From Bolinopsis microptera (Eukaryota; Ctenophora; Tentaculata; Lobata; Bolinopsidae): 64,000 nt of DNA. A model generated the notes under the pieces. It ran no database searches, had not been told where the DNA came from, and was given only the letters and a program-made list of their open reading frames with translations. Numbering within the stretch: position 1 is the stretch's first letter; the number at the start of each line of letters is the position of its first letter. Made by a program: the position numbers and the translations under genes. The stretch covers positions 15,216,919 through 15,280,918 of the forward strand of contig NC_087076.1 in the NCBI RefSeq assembly GCF_026151205.1, read 5' to 3'. Below are positions 1-9,125 of the stretch, piece by piece.

Positions 1-601
1 TGATCCACCTAACGGTGACGAGATGGAAGCGTCATTCATCAGTAAACTCTCTGACATCAGTTGTAGTACAAGAATTCAGAAAGTACCAAACCAGTATCTA
101 AATATGATAATATCTGCTCTAGATACCTCTCCGCTACAACAGAAAGAACAGCTCATTCAGCTATTGAAGAAGATGAAGAGGAATCAGAACCTGTCAACTA
201 ACATACATACTGTTTTAATCACAAAGCATGAAGAGAAGCGTGTTGACAATAAAAAGAAGCATTGCTTTGTCTTCAAGCATCCTCAGGGTTGTGATAGATC
301 TGACTCTGAGTGTGGATTTATAGTAAAGTTTCGTAGACCAGTTAGATATTATTGGATAGGAGAACTAAGTATTGACGATAAGGACTATCAGGACTCAGGA
401 ATACACTATCACGGCTTTTCGTCAGCTCAGGACATATGCACGTACCGCCTTTTTGATGGTATTGGACCAGATAAAGGAACACCTGTACCTTCAATAGGTC
501 ACTGGAAGTGGTTTGAGAAGTGGTTACCAGAGTCTGACTTGAAAGAAAAACAGAAATGTTTAGCAATAGATATCAGTGATTATCTTATTGCGAAATGTTA
601 A
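1..601 (+). CDS. Unknown protein, possibly 5'-partial (at least 192 codons)
   Basis: I do not recognise this protein. The first in-frame ATG is at 23, but the frame is open to the window edge, so the true start or an upstream exon may lie outside. The N-terminal third is helical and charged (a Gln/Lys-rich stretch around residues 45-60). The middle is rich in Lys, Cys and His. The C-terminal half is aromatic-rich (YYWIGEL, HYHGF, HWKWFEKWLPE), which suggests a folded globular domain. No signal peptide or membrane segment is visible. The stop codon falls directly before an AT-rich tail. Length and composition make it more convincing than the other short frames nearby, but function and exon structure are unknown. 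Confidence 0.5.
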   Translation, partial: DPPNGDEMEASFISKLSDISCSTRIQKVPNQYLNMIISALDTSPLQQKEQLIQLLKKMKRNQNLSTNIHTVLITKHEEKRVDNKKKHCFVFKHPQGCDRSDSECGFIVKFRRPVRYYWIGELSIDDKDYQDSGIHYHGFSSAQDICTYRLFDGIGPDKGTPVPSIGHWKWFEKWLPESDLKEKQKCLAIDISDYLIAKC

Positions 602-1450
602 TGATATGGAGAACAGTATACGGACGTGCATTCTGGTCTTACAATTGTTCTGCCAAACATTAACTTTATTAATAACTCTTAAGATTATTCTAATAAGATC
701 ATTAAACTGATCTAAGTATATTTTATAAATATCCATAACAAGCTCGAGAAGAGCGGGTTGCTATTATAATAATTTTTATTTCAAACCTTTAATATTATAT
801 GATTTTTTTAAAGTTTTAAAAGTTTCTCATTCAAATGATGAATTCGGTGTCTCAAGAACTCTCTTTAGAAATGACGATGCTACTGAAAATCTATTCGAAA
901 AAACTATGACAGCTTATGTGATTCTTCCAAATAAGCAAAGAGTACCTCCGGTACGATGTTTCTGTTATCGGGGATTACCATTCACTAAATTCAAGCAGGG
1001 TAGGTTATCCACACTCGGAGCCTATCACGCGAAACAAAGGGCTAATCTAAACAATTATCCCGTAAAAGCACTAATTTGTGGGACATATCGAAGTGTGGGG
1101 TTTGTTTGGATAGGCCTTGTTATGAGCACTGGTGTGTGAGTGCTGGCTGATATTCAGCATTACCAGACTCCTCATTTTTATTTCACTACGTCCAGCTGCA
1201 GCCTTCAAGGCCTCATTCAGACTGTGATTTAAATTGTTAATTGTTTGCTTCAATTCTATTAATCAGCATTGCCTTTTTCTCTGTCTTCAGTTCTTATCGC
1301 AATTGTGTGTTTGTCATGGAGTATGGACCATGGTCATACTCATAACTAACATAATATGTACCTGCGTTTCTACCACCTAACAGAAAGTTGTCTAACCTTG
1401 GGGCGACAGTCCAACGAACCAGACTAACCTGGGTCAGATGACACAATGAG
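602..1450. other. Intergenic, no supported gene
   Basis: AT-rich sequence. A short frame at 906-1139 starts with ATG and is open somewhat further upstream, but it matches nothing I know and has no supporting splice or family evidence. A near-perfect 23-bp dyad centred on CCATGG lies at about 1319-1341. Confidence 0.4.
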
Positions 1451-1454
1451 GTTG

Positions 1455-1548
1455 TATTATACACTATACACTATACATTATACACTATACACTATACACT
1501 GTATAATATACGCTGTACACTATACACTATACACTATACAATATACAG
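1455..1548. repeat. Microsatellite, TATACAC(T/A)-type units
   Basis: Degenerate tandem copies of a 7-8 bp unit reading TATACACTATACACT are interrupted by a few variants (TATACATT, TGTATAAT). Confidence 0.85.
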
Positions 1549-1559
1549 TATGTAGTATA

Positions 1560-2880
1560 AGATCTTGTGTTCCAACTTCCATGTTGTTCAATGTTCAGTA
1601 ATTACTTAATTATGTGGCGCGATACACTTTAATTCAATAAAACACAACAGATCAGTATCACTTGTATAATAATAGTACTAGGCTGGCGTTTGAACGCGAT
1701 GTTTCCATGATGTGTCCTTGGTATCGTCATTATATGAGATCAAGATATGTCCGTTTCAGCGCTGCTTTCTGTTTTCTGGCAAACGTTAATGAACTGAGTA
1801 TTTTATGCATTCTCCCATTAGTTTTACTCATCAAATATTTACCGAATATTTGCATACAAGTTAGATCATACACTTCAGTTGATGGAGATCAAATTACACT
1901 CACTCGACAGCCATTGTACGAACTCGCTCTCCGTTTCCGTTGCTTTGTGAGCTTCTAGTTTTGCTGGAGTTGACCGTAGTTATTAGTATGCCAGTATTGT
2001 ACACAGTTTCCAACTTAATATTACAGTAGTGTTATATTATACCCCACACGACATACCCCACACGACATACCAGTGCCATTAAATGATTCAAGTTTTCGTT
2101 ATTTTAATTACGAGTTATTAAACACTCCGAGGGCAAAGCACATGAGAAGTTACACTTTTCTAGAGTTATTAAAATTATTCCGTGACGGAATATTGTGCAG
2201 CAAAAACAGAGTGTAGTGCAATTGTAATTGTGATACACTCTTTTGAGCTCCGAGTGTAACACAGATAAGAGTGCTGGGATATAAATACTTTAATACAATA
2301 TGACAGTAAGTAGGTAATAACATGTTGCACTACAGCTGTTACTAAAGCTAGTCACTATGGTTACTGTGCAGTTCTTTCATTCAAATTTCTGATTGTTTCT
2401 GAATAGACTCAGTGAAGACAGATTCTAATGAAAATAAATAGCTGAGTAACGTATCGACATTTCTACGTCATACTCATATTCTGAAATAGTATTAATTCAA
2501 TTATAACGATCAATATTTACATTTAAAAACTAGTTATTAAAGCTAGTCACTATGGTTACTATACAGTTACTGTACTACCTACACACACTGCAGTAGTTAC
2601 ACGGTTAATGTTACCACACACGCGAGTGTAACCCCTCCCCACAGTTATTAACTACACAGCTTATTTCTACTAATTAATTAGTAAGTAATTAACTATTTCT
2701 ACCACCCCTGAATATCCTATGAACTGAACAGTAACTGAGTAAGCGCACTGGTAATCACAGAATGGGTCTATAATTGTGCTGACTTCTATTTTCACCTTGT
2801 GTTATTTATTATACCTTATATAATAATATATAATAGTATAATACTTACAACATGCCATTACTTGTGTTGTGAGAGTGTAA
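1560..2880. other. Intergenic, low-complexity AT-rich DNA
   Basis: A 98-codon frame at 1662-1958 has no recognisable domain and I do not support it. A 15-16 bp direct duplication occurs at 2041-2070 (CCCCACACGACATAC twice). A roughly 25-bp direct repeat around GCTAGTCACTATGGTTAC occurs near 2347 and 2541. Confidence 0.4.
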
Positions 2881-2904
2881 TACACTGTTATTTTATACTT
2901 TATA

Positions 2905-3112
2905 TTGTTACACACTAGTTACACACTATAGTTACACACTAGTTACACACTAGTTACACACTAGTTACACACTAGTTACACACTAGTTACACACTAGTTA
3001 CACACTAGTTACACACTAGTTACACACTAGTTACACACTAGTTACACACTAGTTACACACTAGTTACACACTAGTTACACACTAGTTACACCCTAGTTAC
3101 ACACTAGTTACA
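2905..3112. repeat. 11-bp minisatellite (ACACACTAGTT)n
   Basis: About 18 nearly perfect tandem copies of an 11-bp unit, each containing the palindrome ACTAGT. One variant copy near the right end carries ACACCCTAGTT, and one near the left has ACTATAGTT. No spacer sequences are present. Confidence 0.95.
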
Positions 3113-3276
3113 CAGTACCGGTTATCAACACACAATATGTTACACCCACTCGGAGAGGTTTAGTTTCTTAGTGCTAGTGTTATACAGTGCTTTTCTTGTT
3201 ACTTTGCTGCCTTTTGCCGGACGATTCCAGTACGATTTACAAGCCTTTGTTTTATAAATCAAATATTTTCTTTCAT

Positions 3277-3735
3277 CTGATAACCTATTGACCAGTTATA
3301 ACAGCTGATAACATATTGACCAGTTATAACAGCTGATAACCTACTGACCAGTTAAATCAGCTGATAACATATTGACCAGTTATAACAGCTGATAACATAT
3401 TGACCAGTTATAACAGCTGATAGTGATAACATATTTACCAGTTAAATCAGCTGATAACATATTGACCAGTTATAACAGCTGATAACATATTGACCAGTTA
3501 TAACAGCTGATAACATATTGACCAGTTATAACAGCTGATAACCTATTGACCAGTTATAACAGCTGATAACCTATTGACCAGTTATAACAGCTGATAACAT
3601 ATTGACCAGTTATAACAGCTGATAACATATTGACCAGTTATAACAGCTAATAACATATTGACCAGTTATAACAGCTGATAACCTATTGACCAGTTATAAC
3701 AGCTGATAACATATTGACCAGTTATAACAGCTGAT
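3277..3735. repeat. 28-bp minisatellite abutting a small gene
   Basis: About 16 tandem copies of a 28-bp unit containing TATTGACCAGTTATAAC and the E-box-like palindrome CAGCTG. Unit variants carry ACCTATTG or ACATATTG, two carry GTTAAATCAG, and one has a 6-bp insertion. The last copy runs straight into the ATG of the next frame at 3734, so the array forms the immediate upstream region or 5' leader of that gene. Confidence 0.95.
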
Positions 3736-3928
3736 GAATGCACAGTACCTGAAGTTGATAACAGGAGTACTCACAGTCTCGTCTCTAGCAATTAACGTGT
3801 GGGTATTCGGGGATAGCATGGACAAAGAGAACAATTGGATGACAGAGAAACAACAGGATGGGCTGAACTTTATACAGTTGTTGATGGGGCTGGTGCAGTT
3901 ATTTTTGTTTTTCAGACCAGCCCGGTAG
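3734..3928 (+). CDS. Small two-membrane-segment protein (64 aa)
   Basis: The protein is predicted to have two hydrophobic segments (about residues 7-26 and 44-60) separated by a short acidic/polar loop (DSMDKENNWMTEKQQ). It ends in a basic RPAR tail. This layout matches the small membrane proteins at 5181, 18731 and 19968, although sequence identity is too low to claim homology. An in-frame TAA lies three codons upstream, so the ATG at 3734 is the first possible start in this exon. The 28-bp minisatellite ends exactly there. No function is known. It could be a terminal coding exon of a spliced gene. Confidence 0.45.
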   Translation: MNAQYLKLITGVLTVSSLAINVWVFGDSMDKENNWMTEKQQDGLNFIQLLMGLVQLFLFFRPAR

Positions 3929-4430
3929 TACTTATATATAGTGGATTATTATAGGCAGATAGGTTATTGTTCTAAATATAGATTGTTGTTTACATCAGTT
4001 ATATGATAATGTATGCGATTAGCTTTTATCGTTTTTCTTACGCTTTTTAAAATTTGCAGAATGGTGGGGAATGTATGCTTTTTAAATTTCTCGAGATCTT
4101 TCTGGATACTGGTGGATTCTATCTTTCTTGTATGCTATTTTATGTACATGAATAATTGAACAGTTATATTATGTATTTTCGAACTATCATACTTCTTTTA
4201 TTTGAAATTTAACCATGTTATAAACACATTTGTGCTAGGAATTTAAATGAAAATAGAATTGAGGATTAAGTTTCACGGTTTCCTTATGGTGAAATGTTGC
4301 GGTATACTGACTAAAGTAACCAGTCTATTTATTCAACCTCGTCATGAATCAAACAAATCCATAAAGTATAAATATAGCGTTAGGAATTATAATAAGCGTG
4401 TTGTTTTCATGAGGTAAATCGGTGTTGTTT
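3929..4430. other. Intergenic, AT-rich
   Basis: No reading frame is supported. Near the right end (about 4400-4440) a GTGTTGTTTTCAT motif occurs twice in close tandem. It starts a block that recurs at about 7390-7460. Confidence 0.35.
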
Positions 4431-4535
4431 TCATAAAGAAAACCGTCTAGGCTTGCCCAAACAAATAAAATATAATATATTCAACTTGAATAAGAATAAA
4501 GGTGTACCATAATATCAGATAACACAATTTGTTTG

Positions 4536-4764
4536 TCATCTCATTGTGACGTGGCAACTGACGATTGGGTGGGAAGAACTCCCGAACTCCGTTTGGCTGG
4601 CATGGTTACTAGCAACGCAAGGGACGACACGTATGTTATAGTTGCTAATGCTCGTTACTCTGCATTAAGTCATAAGACTCTGTGACCAAGTTTGTCGGGC
4701 TATTACACATACCTTGTTTTGAAATTGTTTCTACGTTCCGTCTGAATATCGCACCACCAAATAG
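4536..4764 (+). promoter_or_regulatory. Module A: upstream region and noncoding first exon of small-protein gene
   Basis: This block recurs in the window. TCATCTCATTGTGACGTGG and the following bases match 18,265 onward. The segment around TAAGTCATAAGACTCTGTGA matches about 7163 and 19,608. The module ends with a good splice donor (AATAG|GTAATG at 4764/4765). It carries no open frame of its own, so it is best read as proximal promoter plus untranslated exon 1, spliced to the coding exon at 5181. Confidence 0.55.
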
Positions 4765-5180
4765 GTAATGGTATGTACGATAAACTTTGACTTGAAACAA
4801 TTTTTAATTGATTTCCATTTTTGAACCAAATCAAAAATTTACTCTGGCGGTTTGGCAGTTGTTTTATCTTTATAACTTTGACTAACTTGTCAGCTAAGTG
4901 TTTTGGTACTATATCTTTTTCTTTAATTCGAAAATAACATCAAAATTCGCGAACTTTAATCTTTTTACTTTGTATTCATTGTCGTGGCATCAATTTTTAT
5001 TGTCCAAATGTAAGGGCAACACTTTTTAGTTTGCATCATATTATGATTAATCCTTATAAGATCATACTGATTAATGATTTAAATTTATCGAACGACTCTT
5101 TTCATTTTTACGTGAACAAGTTTTGATTTTATTCACATTAATTTGTTACCAAAGGTAGAAGACGTGTGACATTTCATACG

Positions 5181-5420
5181 ATGGACACGATGGATCCTGA
5201 TACAATCCTGTACTATGATACAATTAGAAACCAGAACAGAGAAGAGAGTGAGAGAGAGTTTAAGAAACTTGTAGTATCTTCAGTGCTACTGATTATAATG
5301 ATATTGAACTACGTGTACTATTATAACTATGAAACGGAGAAGGCGAACCAAATATCAGTGGAGCAGCATTTAATGAACTGTCTCTCTTTTATATTCAATG
5401 CAATTCAAGTATTTTATTGA
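5181..5420 (+). CDS. Small two-membrane-segment protein (79 aa)
   Basis: I place the start at the ATG at 5181. The frame extends five codons further upstream, but only to a GTG. The protein begins with an acidic head (MDTMDPD), followed by a charged stretch (residues 15-29). A strongly hydrophobic segment spans about 30-48 (VVSSVLLIIMILNYVYYY), and a second hydrophobic C-terminus spans 64-79. A plausible 3' splice site lies just upstream (GGTAGAAG around 5158), consistent with splicing from the noncoding exon that ends at 4764 (intron of about 0.4 kb). Function is unknown. It resembles the proteins at 18,731 and 19,968 in size, layout and upstream module rather than in residue identity. Confidence 0.5.
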   Translation: MDTMDPDTILYYDTIRNQNREESEREFKKLVVSSVLLIIMILNYVYYYNYETEKANQISVEQHLMNCLSFIFNAIQVFY

Positions 5421-5794
5421 CTTTGTACTCAGAAATCAAACGTTTTATGAATTCAGAATTCAGAAAATTGTATTTTTTCTAACTTTACCATCTATTTAGT
5501 TACATTGAATAGCGGTGACATCTAACCATGTAAGCATGTACTTACTTCTGCACTATAGTTTTTTGCTAGATGTAGTTATCATTTTTTATATAATCTTTGT
5601 ATTTCAAGCATTTGAAAACTGATTTGTGTACGATAAACTCTCCTGAATTTTTTGATTATATTCGATTGAAAACAATCGAATAGTAATTGATAAAATTTTG
5701 TATCTTGGTATTATTTTCTTAAAGTGTATACCAAATGTGCCAACTGCCAGGCACAAATTTTTGCTTGTAATGCAAACTACTTCTAGTATCATGG

Positions 5795-6240
5795 AACTAA
5801 GGAGGACAATATATCAGACAAGCAACATTGCATAAACATCCTGTCTTTTGTACTGACTGTGCTCCAGGCATTCTAATGACTCAGTAACTCGAGAATCAAA
5901 CTTCTAATCGTTGCATGAATTTAAGAATTTTCAGGAATTATGATTATTACCTTCTATTTTACGTTGCATTGGATTCTATGCAGTGACACCCAAGTCCCAA
6001 CCATGTACGAACAACTTAATTATACCTTCTCGTTAGATGCACTTATAATACTTCATATGTTTACTTTTAGTGATTCAATAATATTTCAAACATCTGAAAA
6101 CTGTTTTATATAATCATCTTAAAATCTGCTGAATGTTTCGAGTTTCTGGTTTAATTTGTTTGATAACACCTCATAGTAATAAGTATTTTATCTTGATATT
6201 ATAATGGTTCTAATAGTGTATAATACACGTATCAGGTACA
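5795..6240 (+). pseudogene. Degenerate tandem duplicate of the 3' half of the 5181 gene
   Basis: The segment aligns in order with about 5330-5760. AATATATCAG, a CTGTCTTTTGTA block, CAGGCATTCTAATGACTCAG, a GAGAATCAAAC block and later ATTTCAAACATCTGAAAACTG each have a diverged counterpart in the functional copy's last codons and 3' flank. Only the end of the coding part is present and its frame is broken. It is probably an old local duplication. Confidence 0.55.
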
Positions 6241-6354
6241 AAACTCTACATGGAAGAAAAGCGATTGTAATCTGAGACAAGTATCTGACATAGTTTAGTT
6301 AAAAATGCAATTCGACTGAGCCTAGTTTGAAGAAATGTACAGTTCGTCATGAAT

Positions 6355-6435
6355 TGTACAGTTGCACCCACAGTCTTTGCACCTACAGTCTTTGCACCTA
6401 CAGTCTTTGCACCTACAGTCTCTGTAGCTACAGTC
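6355..6435. repeat. 15-bp minisatellite (ACAGTCTTTGCACCT)n
   Basis: Four to five tandem copies of a 15-bp unit, with the last ones diverging (CTCTGTAGCT). In the minus frame it encodes a periodic CKD-type peptide, which is a by-product of the repeat and not evidence of a gene. Confidence 0.9.
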
Positions 6436-6739
6436 TTTCAAGATTCTAGCTCCTTTCAAGATTAAGAACACGTTGCTTCTTAGGCACCTAGACACTATGC
6501 ACATATAAAATGATATTTATATATCATTATAATTATCTATAGACACAGGCCACCAAACGTACCCAGCTGAGTACAGGGGCTGTTACCCTGATAGTTAAAG
6601 CACGTGTCGGACAAGAGTGGAATTAATATAGTTCTGGAGAGAGTTCCATCAGAGTTTAGGATCTAGAGGAAGAGGGACTTCAGTTTTCAACTAAACTTGA
6701 CCTCAAAGGTGCTGAGACTGGTCCGTTATTTAACACGTA

Positions 6740-7294
6740 CGTATTATAAGATCAGGTGATATGAACCATGAGCCACGTGATCTGATAGAGGATAATATCT
6801 AGATATCTCCTAATTAGTTCTCCCTATTCACCAGTAGTAAGAAGGGGGTACAATGTACAATGTACATGAACTTCACCAGAATGTTGTGACACCGGGTACA
6901 GGAAGAACTCCGTTTGGCTGGAGTTCAATATCTATTCAATATCTATGCTTTTGATCTGCACTTGGAAAAAATGTAATTGATATACCCTATGAGTATTGCT
7001 GAAAGCACAGTGTAAGGCCTACACGGACCTTATGTTATCTCAGCTTGTGAAGCAATTACGACGGAGCTATTTCAGGATTCTGGCAGAATTATCAAGCCTA
7101 GCTCACTACCCAAGTTTCGAGTATTTTTGAAAAATTCGCAAATTTACACTTCATGATCTCTTTAAGTCATAAGACTCTGTGATCGAGTTTGTGCTTTATT
7201 CTTTGTTCGTCCCTTGTGTTTCGTAAGTTGCATAATTTTCTTACCGTTGGAAATAATGTTTCTTCTTTTCATCTGAACATTGCCCGGCCAAAAG
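6740..7294 (+). promoter_or_regulatory. Module B: orphan upstream region and first exon
   Basis: This is a close copy of module D at 19,262-19,755. It shares TCAGGTGATATGAACCATGA with an E-box CACGTG, a short GTACAATGTACAATG stretch, GAAGAACTCCGTTTGGCTGG, the TAAGTCATAAGACTCTGTGA block, and an exon end at CCAAAAG|GTAGGTG (7294/7295). Unlike modules A, C and D it has no coding exon downstream. After about 7380 the sequence jumps to the block that precedes module A, and a LINE begins near 7465. It is therefore a stranded promoter/first-exon relic, or it now splices to something unseen. Confidence 0.55.
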
Positions 7295-7645
7295 GTAGGT
7301 GTAGGATAGATTTTTATCAATCCATAAATCTAATTTGCAATATTCGGCTAAAGAATTGTAGTATTCAGTTCAAACTGCTCGACTATTAATTGTGTTGTTT
7401 TTATAAAGTAAATCGTCTAGGCTTGTTCCAACAAATAAAATATAACAATATATTCAACTTGAAGTTTTAATACTTTCAACACTACTATATAACAAATAAT
7501 TTTAGGTCCCAATGTCAAAGCGATAGAAGAGACTATGACGTGACCGTTTGTATCCTAAGCAACGCATCTACTTCCTGGGCTACAGTATTGACTTCGCCAT
7601 TTTCTCCTCCCTCACTGCCATCTTCTCTTCCCTCCTCCCATCACT

Positions 7646-9028
7646 ATGGATCTGAATTCTGTTACCAATGTTTTAAACTCGTTTTCATTAAATGAGCTGA
7701 AAGCTCTTAAGGCCAGTGTTGAGAATGTCATGAAACTTAAGAGGGATTCTGTTAAATGCGAGGACTTCTTGGAGTTGCATTCAGATTTTGTTCAGAACAA
7801 GAGTGTTCAACATGACACGTTGATGTCTGAACTTGAAACACTTATGGCCAAGCAAACTGCTGTGAAAACTGCCACAAAGTGGCTCACTTCCACTGGAGAA
7901 GAATATGTATGGTCTTCCTCAAATGGACACACCACGACTAAGGAGCCAATCGATATTTTAAATTATCCTGGGATATCAGAGCTTATGCATGATATCAACT
8001 CCAAGTTTGGCTGCAAGCTAAACTCATGCCTAGCAAGCATGTACAAGTCTGGTTCTTGTGCAACTAGGTACCACAACGACGACGAGGTGGCTCTTGACCA
8101 GTCGCAAGGTATTTATGTAGTTTCATTTGGAGCTGAGAGGACCCTCGACATAATTCCAGAAAATGGGGATAAGCGATGTAACAGTAAATGCTATATCACC
8201 CCAAAGGACTGTAGTTTGTATATTATGAAACCGGGGTGTCAGGAATATTGTCTTCACAAGGTTCGTGCAGAGAGCTCAGTTAAGGGGACTCGGTATAGCT
8301 TATCTTTTCGCTGCCAGATACCGAAGACAGATACAAATGTAGTCAGAGAGCAGATTGTCCTCCCTACAATTCCTATGCCGCCCACCACCACCTCAACACC
8401 AACCCTTTACTACCGAAATGCTCCAAGAAAACCGAAGAGCAGGAAAACCACTGTCCTGTTTGGTACGTCAATGACAAAATTCGTACGGACAAATAAGTTG
8501 GGATTCCGGGGAAGGAAAGTAATCAATGTGTCTCAAAGTGGTGCAAAAATTAGAGACATCACTGAAAATATTCATCATTTTCATAAAACTCATGCAGCTG
8601 CAGAAGCTGACGATATTGAAAAGATTATATTGAGTGTTGGTACAAATGACATTAAACATTCTAAGTATGGGGTTCAGTTCCTTAGGAAGTATCTTACTGA
8701 ATTAATTGACACCACTAAGCAGTTATTTCCCGCTGCAATTATAATTATCCAATGTTGTCTTCCTATTAAGTGTTTATATTCCTATATAGCAAAGAATGTT
8801 CTAGATTTTAACAATCTACTTAAAGACTTATGCCTAAAGAATAATTGCGTGTTCCTAGACTGTTTCTCAGACTTTTTAACTCGAGACTTTAGATCATGTA
8901 ATGAACTTCTATACCATGATTGGCTTCATCTCAACATGAGAGGAGTAGGTTTACTGTCCACTTGGCTTAAGTTTGTTGTAAACGAACACAGTTTTGACAG
9001 GGTTGTAAATAATCTTCTGAGAATTTAA
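7646..9028 (+). CDS. LINE-A ORF1: AlkB-like dioxygenase plus SGNH esterase (460 aa)
   Basis: Residues 1-80 are helical and charged, possibly a coiled coil for self-association. Residues about 85-225 read as an AlkB-type 2-oxoglutarate/Fe(II) dioxygenase. They show an NSCLASMY strand, the iron-binding H143-x-D145 within YHNDDE, SFGAERTLDI, the distal H204, and R216-x5-R222 (RYSLSFR), the spacing of the AlkB 2OG/substrate signature. A Pro/Thr-rich linker (about 240-262) leads to an SGNH-hydrolase domain. That domain has Ser275 in GTSM, Gly299 in QSGAK, GTND with Asn334, and D425-x-x-H428 (HDWLHLN). All catalytic positions are therefore present. Esterase-type ORF1 proteins are known in CR1/L2-like LINEs; an AlkB domain fused ahead of it is unusual. 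The likely role is in the retrotransposon ribonucleoprotein; repair of alkylated RNA or cDNA is only a hypothesis. Confidence 0.85.
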   Translation: MDLNSVTNVLNSFSLNELKALKASVENVMKLKRDSVKCEDFLELHSDFVQNKSVQHDTLMSELETLMAKQTAVKTATKWLTSTGEEYVWSSSNGHTTTKEPIDILNYPGISELMHDINSKFGCKLNSCLASMYKSGSCATRYHNDDEVALDQSQGIYVVSFGAERTLDIIPENGDKRCNSKCYITPKDCSLYIMKPGCQEYCLHKVRAESSVKGTRYSLSFRCQIPKTDTNVVREQIVLPTIPMPPTTTSTPTLYYRNAPRKPKSRKTTVLFGTSMTKFVRTNKLGFRGRKVINVSQSGAKIRDITENIHHFHKTHAAAEADDIEKIILSVGTNDIKHSKYGVQFLRKYLTELIDTTKQLFPAAIIIIQCCLPIKCLYSYIAKNVLDFNNLLKDLCLKNNCVFLDCFSDFLTRDFRSCNELLYHDWLHLNMRGVGLLSTWLKFVVNEHSFDRVVNNLLRI

Positions 9029-9125
9029 ATCTTTGATCTTTTCTTCCATTTAATATTTTGATTAAGACGTTGCGCCTAAAATTAAAACTCAAACAAATCT
9101 CTGATTTAATCTTTTTCTCAATTTT

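Noticed and set aside
906-1139. 77-codon frame
   Set aside because: No family, splice or codon evidence. The frame is moderately open upstream but nothing is recognisable.
1662-1958. 98-codon frame
   Set aside because: No conserved motif and no supporting context. The hydrophobic stretch is expected by chance in AT-rich DNA.
3277-3735. 28-bp repeat array as a CRISPR
   Set aside because: Units are directly adjacent with no unique spacers, and the genome is eukaryotic. It is a minisatellite.
6322-6504. Minus-strand CKD-repeat peptide
   Set aside because: Purely the translation of a 15-bp minisatellite.
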